From Ignavibacteriales bacterium (GTDB lineage Bacteria; Bacteroidota; Ignavibacteria; Ignavibacteriales; Ignavibacteriaceae), in the NCBI GenBank assembly GCA_027349615.1, contig DAIEML010000169.1:1-5057 (forward strand): DNA of 5,057 nt. The letters are read 5' to 3'. Position 1 is the first letter of the stretch; every line of letters starts with the position of its first letter. Shown piece by piece: positions 1 to 5,057 of the stretch. Made by a program: the position numbers and the translations under genes. Below the pieces are notes generated by a model. That model was not told the origin of the DNA and did not search any database. It worked only from the letters and a program-made list of their open reading frames with translations.

Positions 1-75
1 TATGTAGTGCTTGCAGCAATGCTGTTCTTTTTGTCTTATACAAAACAGAGTAAAGAACCGATTGTGGTAGAATAA
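1..75 (+). CDS. C-terminal end of an unidentified membrane protein (5' end outside window)
   Basis: The frame beginning at base 1 is open for 24 codons and ends at TAA 73-75. The peptide starts with a hydrophobic stretch (YVVLAAMLFFLSY) that looks like the second half of a last transmembrane helix. A short charged tail with K and E residues (TKQSKEPIVVE) follows, as in the cytoplasmic C-terminus of many transporters. A likely terminator hairpin directly downstream supports this being a true gene end. The fragment is too short to name a family; a transporter or permease is a guess from the helix-plus-tail shape only. Confidence 0.6.
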   Translation, partial: YVVLAAMLFFLSYTKQSKEPIVVE

Positions 76-87
76 ATATTTAACTGA

Positions 88-120
88 GCTGCTCAACTTC
101 ATGTTGTTGAGCAGCATTTT
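88..120 (+). terminator. Probable intrinsic terminator after the membrane-protein gene
   Basis: Bases 88-97 (GCTGCTCAAC) and 106-115 (GTTGAGCAGC) are perfect inverted repeats of 10 bp around an 8-base loop. The sequence ATTTT follows at 116-120, and a second T-run lies at 126-131. The T-run touching the stem is short, so termination may be incomplete. On the minus strand the hairpin is not followed by a T-run, so it looks one-directional. It sits 12 bases after the upstream stop codon and before the next gene on the same strand. Confidence 0.7.
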
Positions 121-134
121 AAAGGGTTTTTATT

Positions 135-140
135 AAAGGA
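135..140 (+). promoter_or_regulatory. Possible ribosome binding site for the barrel-protein gene
   Basis: AAAGGA lies 13 bases before the ATG at 154. The match is fair but the spacing is longer than usual, and the intervening bases are A/T only, a leader type common in Bacteroidota-like genomes. No convincing promoter boxes could be separated from the AT-rich background between 116 and 153. Confidence 0.35.
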
Positions 141-153
141 TAATATAAACATT

Positions 154-1422
154 ATGAGACTTCTATTTGTAATTTTCTGTTTTTTATTTTCTATTAATAT
201 TTTCTCTCAAGAGAAAATACTCACCGGCAAAGATGTAAGCAAATTAGATTCTTTATTGATGAATGGTGAAATATCAAAAGTTAAAGATTATATATCCGCT
301 AAGGATTCGCTTGTTAAAAATGGAAATTATAGTGAGAAAGAAATAGATCAATTTCAAAAAGCTAAAAATCTTTATGATGATATGTTTGCTAAAGACGAAT
401 TTAGGGCAAGTCTATCTTCGGATGAAATGTTAAGGTACATATCGCAATATAAAATGCTTAACAATAGTTTTGATGAAGATGTAGCCGGAGAGCAAGCGTC
501 AGCTGGTTATAGAAAGTTTTTAGAAAAGTCAGATAACAAAGAATATAAAGAAGCTATTAAGTTCTATACGATTGCATATTTTTTTAAAGAGCGATTTTTA
601 AATAATAATAATTCAGATATAGTATTGAATTATAAATTGGCTCATAAGAATTTGAGAAGCGGTAATTATCAAGAAGCTTTGAAACTGTTTGAGTATGTAA
701 AATCAATTACGACAGATGACAGACTTTATACTGATATAAGCGACAGCGTTAAGTATTTTATTAAATTAACTGAAGAGAAAATTTCAGATCAAAATTTAGA
801 AAAAGAATTGTGGCAGCAAAAAGATATTGCTAAATATTATGTTAAAATAAATGCCGGCGCAAATTTAAACTATACTCCGGTGCTTAATAATCCTAATTGG
901 TATTTATACGATTTTAAAGGTGACTATATTAAGATTTCAAAAATACCTTCGTCTGTTAGCGTTAGTTATACTTTTAGCGGTAATGTTTATATATGGAACG
1001 GCATTATAATAGGCGGACAATACAGCACCGGCAAGATGACTTATACACCGGTGACGAGTTCATATATTTTAAATATGCCCGACGCCGAATTTAGTTATAC
1101 TTCTTATTCGCTCTTTGGTAAATATCTTTTTAGACTGGAAGCAGGCCTTCGACCTTATGCCGGATTTGGATATGGTAAAATATCTGGTACAAGATCTGAG
1201 ATTAATGGAGTAACTGACAGGTATCATAATATATTCAATTCAGAAAGTGTTGATATGACAAGCCCGGAATATATGCTGCAAATAGGAACCGAATATATTT
1301 TTAAGAAGACAAATAATGTAATGTTCGATTTTGTCATTAATATTTACAATGTACCTAAGAACAATGATTCAATTGCCGGAACTTATTTTTCTACCTGCTT
1401 AGAACTTGGAGTTATAATTTAG
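154..1422 (+). CDS. Exported protein: helical TPR-like N-terminal half, predicted outer-membrane beta-barrel C-terminal half
   Basis: This 422-residue protein is not one I recognise by name. Residues 1-18 form a signal peptide: Arg2, a hydrophobic core at 3-17, and likely cleavage near Ser18/Gln19. There is no lipobox cysteine at the end of the core. Residues about 25-220 are charged and helical. Two stretches look like tetratricopeptide-type helix pairs: 130-148 (EYKEAIKFY...) and 160-183 (NYKLA...GNYQEALKLFEYV). From about 226 to the end the composition switches to alternating Tyr/Ser/Gly/Thr-rich strands. Roughly eight segments with intervening turns can be counted, including a GFGYG turn at 337-341, as expected for a small OmpA/OmpW-size barrel. 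The C-terminus (LELGVII) is a plausible last strand but lacks the usual terminal aromatic residue. The most likely site is the outer membrane, with the helical part in the periplasm. It is the only gene between the upstream terminator and the convergent signalling cluster, so neighbours give no function. Confidence is high that it is a real gene, moderate for the barrel, and nil for a specific role. Confidence 0.85.
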   Translation: MRLLFVIFCFLFSINIFSQEKILTGKDVSKLDSLLMNGEISKVKDYISAKDSLVKNGNYSEKEIDQFQKAKNLYDDMFAKDEFRASLSSDEMLRYISQYKMLNNSFDEDVAGEQASAGYRKFLEKSDNKEYKEAIKFYTIAYFFKERFLNNNNSDIVLNYKLAHKNLRSGNYQEALKLFEYVKSITTDDRLYTDISDSVKYFIKLTEEKISDQNLEKELWQQKDIAKYYVKINAGANLNYTPVLNNPNWYLYDFKGDYIKISKIPSSVSVSYTFSGNVYIWNGIIIGGQYSTGKMTYTPVTSSYILNMPDAEFSYTSYSLFGKYLFRLEAGLRPYAGFGYGKISGTRSEINGVTDRYHNIFNSESVDMTSPEYMLQIGTEYIFKKTNNVMFDFVINIYNVPKNNDSIAGTYFSTCLELGVII

Positions 1423-1459
1423 TTTTCAGGCAACCAGTGTTTTAAAAAAATTGTGAGTT

Positions 1460-1858
1460 TCATTTTTTCATTGCTTCTTTGATTATATCAATTAATTGTG
1501 TTTTGGTAAATGGTTTGGAAAGATAATGAGTACAGCCTGCAGAGATAAACTTTTCTTTATCGCCTCGCATAGCAAATGCAGTAAAAGCAATTATCGGTGT
1601 GTTTTTATAATCAGCTATATTTCTAATTTCCATTAATGCTTCTAATCCGCTAATACCTGAACCAAGATTTATATCCATAAGAATCAAATCAAATTTTTTT
1701 GATTTACATCTGTCAACAGCATCCTTGCCGCTTTTTATGCTTTCAAGCTCATAATTATTTTTTAAATATATCTCAGTTAATGAAATTGAAGTTTCGTCAT
1801 CTTCAACAAGTAAGATGGACGGTTTAGTTAATGTATTATGTAGATTATCATTATCCAT
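1460..1858 (-). CDS. Single-domain response regulator (CheY-like receiver only)
   Basis: The 132-residue protein is one receiver domain with a short, Asn-rich N-terminal lead (residues 1-12). All phosphotransfer residues are present: acidic pair Asp20-Asp21 in LLVEDDE, phospho-acceptor Asp62 in LILMDINLG, Thr93 in IIAFTAFA, Tyr112, and Lys115-Pro116 in YLSKPF. The segment FTAFAMRGDKEKFISAGC is typical of receivers that work with or inside hybrid kinases. No effector domain follows, because the stop comes right after the last helix. It is the last gene of the minus-strand cluster, starting 30 bases after the hybrid kinase stops, and is likely its phosphorylation partner (inference from position). 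The ATG at 1858 is the only Met before the active site. The leader (ACTACCTAA) has no Shine-Dalgarno, so translation may depend on the A/T-rich leader or on coupling with the gene upstream. It probably acts by protein-protein contact or as a phosphate shuttle or sink in the cytoplasm. Confidence 0.93.
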   Translation of the reverse strand: MDNDNLHNTLTKPSILLVEDDETSISLTEIYLKNNYELESIKSGKDAVDRCKSKKFDLILMDINLGSGISGLEALMEIRNIADYKNTPIIAFTAFAMRGDKEKFISAGCTHYLSKPFTKTQLIDIIKEAMKK

Positions 1859-1888
1859 TTAGGTAGTTAAAATATTATTCAAAAATAT

Positions 1889-3808
1889 TCAATTAGTCTC
1901 ATTTCCAATATAAGCGGGCAGTTTAATAATAAGAGTGGTTCCTTTGCCAATTTCACTTTCAACTGAAATACTGCCATTAAGTTTATCGACAAATCTTTTT
2001 GTAATTGTTAATCCCAATCCGATCCCTTCAAAATTTCTTCCGTAACCTTCACTAACCTGCCTGAATTCATCAAAAATTATTTCCTGACTTTCTTTCGCAA
2101 TGCCAATGCCCGTATCAATTACTTTTATAACAATCAATGAATTCGCATTCTTAATTTCTTCTTCTACTTGAACGATAACGCAGCCTTTTTTTGTAAACTT
2201 AATTGCATTGTCCACAACACTTTCTATAATTGCCGTAAATAATCTTCTATCGGTTCTCAACTTAAATGTATCTCTGGTGCTGTCAAGATTCAAGAGCAGT
2301 CCTTTTTTATCAGCGGCATTTTTTAATAGCTTAAGAATTTCTTTTACGCATTCAATTCCGTCAAAAAGAACATTCATAATTTCTAATTTATCTGCCTCAA
2401 TCCGTGAGAGATCGAGTATTAAATTTAACGTGGACAAAAGCCGGTTGCCGCTGTTGTAAATAGTATCTGCCATATCTTTATGTTCTTCTGATGTAAGTTC
2501 TGAACTTAAAATTTGTGAAAAGCCAAGTATACCGATGAGCGGCGTTCGCAATTCATGACTCATATTTGCGAGGAAGCTGGATTTCAGTCGATTCATTTCT
2601 TCAGCTTTTTCTTTTGCCTGCAATAATTCAAGTTCACCTTTTTTCCTTCTTGATATATCTCTCGAAACAGATATTATAGTTTCAATCCGGCCTGTCTTTT
2701 TGTTAATTAATTTTTTAGAAGCTGATTCAAACCATGTATATGAACCATCTTTTTTCTTTACGCGGTAATTAATGTAATAACTATCTTCTTTGTCTAAAAA
2801 ATTTTTGCGTTTTGATTTTATATTTTCTTGATCGTCAGAATGTAAGAACTCAAAAATGGAATGATTCTGCATTTCTTCTGATTTATAACCAAGCAATTTA
2901 TCTGATACAGGTGAAACGTAAGTGAAGATTCCGTTTTCATTAGTTGTAGCTATTAAATCAGTTGAGTTTTCAGTAATGAGGCGGTATCTTTTTTCACTTT
3001 CTTTTAATTGTTCGGTCATAGTTCTTTGTTCGGTTACATCAACATGCAAAACTACAATTCTAACCGGACCTTCACCTTCAAATTTATTAACTCTTCCTTG
3101 AAACCATTTTGTATTTTCCTCGCCAGTGCAATTATATTCCTGGATATATTCTTTCTCATAATTATTAATGACAGACATAATTCCCGTTGCAAATTTAATA
3201 GAATCAGGTTTATTCAAATGACGACACTGCTCAAGATAATTTTCATTCGGTAAAACTCCCTGCGGCACACAAGAATTTTTAATAGAATTATTTTTCCATG
3301 ATTTGTTTGCTTCTAGTATAATTCCATTTTCATTAAGAATTGCAATTTGCACCGACATTGCATTCACAGTAGAAATTGCAAACCGTTCTGATTCCTTTAA
3401 AGCACTTTCTGCAATTTTTAATTTTTCTCTTTCTTCAGATTCTTTTAATGCTCTTAATATTGCGGGAACTAATTTTGCTGGTTTGTCTTTTAATACATAA
3501 TCTGTCGCGCCATTTTTTAATGCTTCGATTGCTCTGTCTTCGCCAATATGGCCGGAGACATAAATGTATGGAATATCGGGAGCTAAATCTTTAGCAATTC
3601 TTAAAGCTTCTAATCCGTTAAATGAAGGAAGTGCAAAGTCGGAAATTATCAAATCAAATTTTTTATTAGTAAGAGCTTTTTGAAAATCTTCCTGGTTATC
3701 TACTCTTTGGATTCTGCAAAAAGTTATTTCGGAATTTATAGTTTCATGAATTAACGCAGCATCTTCAGTACTATCTTCCAGATGAAGAATGTTAATGATT
3801 TTTTTCAT
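1889..3808 (-). CDS. Hybrid sensor histidine kinase: receiver-PAS-PAS-HisKA-HATPase
   Basis: This 639-residue protein has no transmembrane segment and is presumably cytoplasmic. A receiver at about 4-121 has Glu11-Asp12, phospho-acceptor Asp57 (LIISDFALP), Ser85 and Lys107; the usual Pro after the Lys is replaced by Asp108 (LKDKP). A charged helical linker (122-142) leads to a first PAS domain (about 143-262). Its NYLEQC (Cys195) and EYNC (Cys227) positions resemble a PAS subgroup I recall with two conserved Cys. A second PAS of classical S-box type follows at about 267-390 (KRYRLITENSTDLI, LLGY, RVKKKDGSYTWFE, SVSRDIS). HisKA at about 405-474 has phospho-acceptor His418 in SHELRTPL. The HATPase domain at about 516-633 has N-box Asn534 (DNAIKFT), G1 Asp565-Gly567-Gly569, F-box Phe579/Phe582 and G2 Gly595-Gly597-Gly599. 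All catalytic motifs are intact, so an active autokinase is expected. With the receiver at the N-terminus, an upstream kinase could control it. The gene starts 26 bases after the Rcp1-like regulator ends, with a weak AGAAAG site 5 bases before ATG. Its ligand or signal cannot be read from the sequence. Confidence 0.95.
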   Translation of the reverse strand: MKKIINILHLEDSTEDAALIHETINSEITFCRIQRVDNQEDFQKALTNKKFDLIISDFALPSFNGLEALRIAKDLAPDIPYIYVSGHIGEDRAIEALKNGATDYVLKDKPAKLVPAILRALKESEEREKLKIAESALKESERFAISTVNAMSVQIAILNENGIILEANKSWKNNSIKNSCVPQGVLPNENYLEQCRHLNKPDSIKFATGIMSVINNYEKEYIQEYNCTGEENTKWFQGRVNKFEGEGPVRIVVLHVDVTEQRTMTEQLKESEKRYRLITENSTDLIATTNENGIFTYVSPVSDKLLGYKSEEMQNHSIFEFLHSDDQENIKSKRKNFLDKEDSYYINYRVKKKDGSYTWFESASKKLINKKTGRIETIISVSRDISRRKKGELELLQAKEKAEEMNRLKSSFLANMSHELRTPLIGILGFSQILSSELTSEEHKDMADTIYNSGNRLLSTLNLILDLSRIEADKLEIMNVLFDGIECVKEILKLLKNAADKKGLLLNLDSTRDTFKLRTDRRLFTAIIESVVDNAIKFTKKGCVIVQVEEEIKNANSLIVIKVIDTGIGIAKESQEIIFDEFRQVSEGYGRNFEGIGLGLTITKRFVDKLNGSISVESEIGKGTTLIIKLPAYIGNETN

Positions 3809-3813
3809 AACAT

Positions 3814-3819
3814 CTTTCT
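3814..3819 (-). promoter_or_regulatory. Weak ribosome binding site of the hybrid kinase gene
   Basis: On the minus strand AGAAAG lies 5 bases before the ATG whose first base is 3808. It is purine-rich and correctly spaced but lacks a GGA core. It supports this ATG, which also places the receiver's first beta strand (KKIINILHLED) right at the N-terminus, as expected for the fold. Confidence 0.4.
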
Positions 3820-3834
3820 AATCTTTGATGATGT

Positions 3835-4287
3835 CTATTTACTCTTAGTAAATCTAGGCGGAGGTTCGTTGATAACTGCCCAAAAGAGTCCTAGATTTTT
3901 TACAGCTTTAATAAATTCTTCAAAATCTACGGGCTTAACAACGTAAGCATTAACTCCGAGAATGTAGCTTTCAATTATATCTCTTTCTTCGCGCGATGAA
4001 GTCAAGATAACTGTCGGGATTGATTTTAGGTTTTCATCGGATTTTATTTTATTCAAGACTTCCAATCCATTTACTCTTGGCATTTTAATATCGAGTAAGA
4101 TTAATGCGGGGTTTCCATTATTACGGTTTGCGAAATTTTCTTTGTAGTACAAATAATCGAGAGCTTCCTGGCCGTCGTTAACAACAACAACCTCGTTTGC
4201 AAGATTAAATTCTTGTAATGCGGCAAGTGTTAATTCAACATCTTTTACATCATCTTCAGCAAGCAGTATCCTTTTTAAATCATTCAT
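3835..4287 (-). CDS. Rcp1-like single-domain response regulator
   Basis: The 150-residue protein is a receiver of the Rcp1 group, the regulators paired with cyanobacterial phytochrome-type kinases. Key residues are Asp12-Asp13 (LLAEDDVKD), phospho-acceptor Asp66 in LILLDIKMPRVNGLEVL, Thr96-Ser97 in VILTSSREERD, and Lys118-Pro119 in YVVKPVDFEEF. The inserted loop around 46-60 (LYYKENFANRNNGNP), the IIESYILGVNAY stretch and the C-terminal LGLFWAVINEPPP extension fit that group better than plain CheY. There is no output domain. Its start overlaps the stop of the preceding kinase gene by 8 bases, with an AAGGA site inside the kinase's last codons, which strongly suggests translational coupling and a cognate pair. 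The HDLRAPLR H-box of that kinase is the type commonly found with such regulators. Its target could be the hybrid kinase encoded next, or a partner outside the window; the sequence cannot decide this. Confidence 0.94.
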   Translation of the reverse strand: MNDLKRILLAEDDVKDVELTLAALQEFNLANEVVVVNDGQEALDYLYYKENFANRNNGNPALILLDIKMPRVNGLEVLNKIKSDENLKSIPTVILTSSREERDIIESYILGVNAYVVKPVDFEEFIKAVKNLGLFWAVINEPPPRFTKSK

Positions 4288-5057
4288 ACGTTTCCTTTTT
4301 ATTTAAAGTAAAATAAAATTCGGCGCCTTTATTTATTTCACCAGTAGCCCAAACTTTTCCGCCGTGGCGAGTTATTATTCTTTTAACGTTAGCAAGCCCA
4401 ATTCCAGTTCCTTCAAATTGGCTTTCGCTGTGAAGCCTCTGGAAAACGCCAAACAATTTATCGGCATATTTCATATCGAAGCCGGCGCCGTTATCTTTTA
4501 TAAAAAAAGTATATTCATTTTTCCCAGGCAGTGTTCCGATTTCTATGACTGCATTGTCTATTTTGCTAGTGTATTTTACGGCATTGGAAATTAGATTAAG
4601 AAAAACTTGTTTTAGCAGAACCCTGTCACCGGTAATAATTGGCAGATCTTCAATTTTCCAAATAATATTTCTTCCATTTAAATCGCTGCTTAATTCTGCG
4701 ATGCAATCTTTAACTAAATCTCCGGAATTTATTTTTGTATTATTCATTTCGGCTCTGCCCATTCGGGAAAATGATAACAAATCATCTATTAGCAAGCCCA
4801 TTTTTTTTACTGCACCGGTAACATAGCCGAAATACTTTTTATCTTTATCATTTAAGTTTTCACCGATATCCTTTTCAAGCATTTGAATGAAGCCGGCGAT
4901 ATGGCGAAGCGGCGCTCTAAGATCATGAGAAACGCTGTAGCTGAAAAATTCTAATTCTTTATTAAGCTCTTCTAAGCGAATAGTATGCTCTTTAAGCTCT
5001 TGAGCTACTTTCATTTTTTCAGTAGTATCTTTTAATATTTTTATGAATCCGGTGATT
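4280..5057 (-). CDS. Sensor histidine kinase, PAS-linked, phytochrome-type H-box (5' end outside window)
   Basis: The frame is open to the window edge. Met at 5014 is probably not the start, because the residues before it (ITGFIKILKDTTEK) are the end of a PAS/PAC domain (normally GF-K-RD-TE). At least one PAS domain therefore lies beyond 5057. Numbering from that internal Met, a coiled linker (1-22) leads to the HisKA domain with His30 in FSYSVSHDLRAPLRHIAGF. The dimerisation helix pair ends near LLSFSRMGRAEM (79-90). The HATPase domain has N-box Asn140/Asn144 (NLISNAVKYTS), G1 Asp174-Gly176-Gly178 (KDNGAGFDM), the LFGVFQRLH motif at 187-195, and G2 Gly202-Gly204-Gly206 (GTGIGLANVKRI). All ATP-binding motifs are intact. 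Ala34 stands at H+4 where bifunctional kinases carry Thr or Asn, so phosphatase activity by that route is unlikely. The H-box type is that of phytochrome-like and other PAS kinases paired with Rcp1-like regulators, and such a regulator overlaps its 3' end. Whether a GAF/phytochrome sensor, membrane segments or only PAS domains lie upstream is unknown. Confidence 0.93.
   Translation of the reverse strand, partial: ITGFIKILKDTTEKMKVAQELKEHTIRLEELNKELEFFSYSVSHDLRAPLRHIAGFIQMLEKDIGENLNDKDKKYFGYVTGAVKKMGLLIDDLLSFSRMGRAEMNNTKINSGDLVKDCIAELSSDLNGRNIIWKIEDLPIITGDRVLLKQVFLNLISNAVKYTSKIDNAVIEIGTLPGKNEYTFFIKDNGAGFDMKYADKLFGVFQRLHSESQFEGTGIGLANVKRIITRHGGKVWATGEINKGAEFYFTLNKKETYE
4293..4297 (-). promoter_or_regulatory. 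Ribosome binding site of the Rcp1-like regulator, inside the kinase gene
   Basis: On the minus strand AAAAAGGA ends 5 bases before the ATG that begins at 4287. It lies within the last codons of the kinase, whose TGA (4280-4282) comes just after the regulator's ATG. It is the best Shine-Dalgarno in the window and fixes the regulator's start. The overlap is the usual layout for stop-start translational coupling that keeps kinase and regulator in step. Confidence 0.7.

Noticed and set aside
116..153. Promoter for the barrel-protein gene
   Set aside because: TAATAT-like bases at 141-147 resemble a -10 box, but they lie within the ribosome-binding region just before the ATG, and no separate -35 or TTTG-type box could be told from the AT background.
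1423..1459. Possible bidirectional terminator between the convergent genes
   Set aside because: The 37 bases contain an A-run, but no inverted repeat long enough for a stem was found, so transcripts from either side may overlap or end by another route.
2208..2459. Plus-strand open frame of 83 codons inside the hybrid kinase
   Set aside because: It lies antisense to the HATPase/HisKA coding region with intact motifs, has no ribosome binding site and reads as low-complexity Ser/Leu-rich peptide.
3008..3594. Three plus-strand open frames (3008-3253, 3303-3500, 3376-3594) inside the hybrid kinase
   Set aside because: All are antisense to PAS and receiver domains, two overlap each other, and their Phe/Leu/Ile-rich products are typical of the complement of Lys/Glu-rich coding sequence.
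4364..4826. Two overlapping plus-strand open frames (4364-4594, 4545-4826) opposite the first kinase
   Set aside because: They mirror conserved HATPase and HisKA codons on the minus strand and have no start signals or recognisable domains.

Overview
The window is AT-rich, with A/T-ending codons and A-rich leaders that often lack a strong Shine-Dalgarno. It encodes a signal peptide ending in an F-S-Q-E type junction, an outer-membrane-type beta-barrel protein, and many PAS/receiver signalling proteins. This combination suggests a Bacteroidota/Ignavibacteriota-type (FCB group) Gram-negative bacterium. That placement is an inference from style, not from a marker gene.

Layout. Bases 1-75 (+) are the last 24 codons and stop of a membrane protein that begins outside the window. 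A 10-bp hairpin with a short T-run (88-120) follows as its likely terminator. Bases 154-1422 (+) encode an exported protein with a helical, TPR-like N-terminal half and a predicted beta-barrel C-terminal half. After a 37-base convergent junction, the rest of the window (1460-5057) is a tightly packed minus-strand cluster. In transcription order it holds a PAS-linked histidine kinase cut by the window edge (4280-5057), an Rcp1-like single-domain response regulator overlapping it by 8 bases (3835-4287), a REC-PAS-PAS-HisKA-HATPase hybrid kinase (1889-3808), and a second single-domain CheY-like receiver (1460-1858).

How they may work together. The kinase/Rcp1-like pair resembles the cyanobacterial Cph1-Rcp1 arrangement and is very probably cognate and translationally coupled. 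The hybrid kinase carries its receiver at the N-terminus, so that receiver could take phosphate from the first kinase and tune the second kinase. The last receiver is the natural target of the second kinase. None of the visible proteins has a DNA-binding, cyclic-di-GMP, methyltransferase or HPt domain, so the output must lie elsewhere or act through protein-protein contacts. No RNA gene, mobile element, CRISPR array or transposase was seen. The components all belong to known families, and the cluster's composition (two kinases, three receivers, no output domain) is the most noteworthy thing here.
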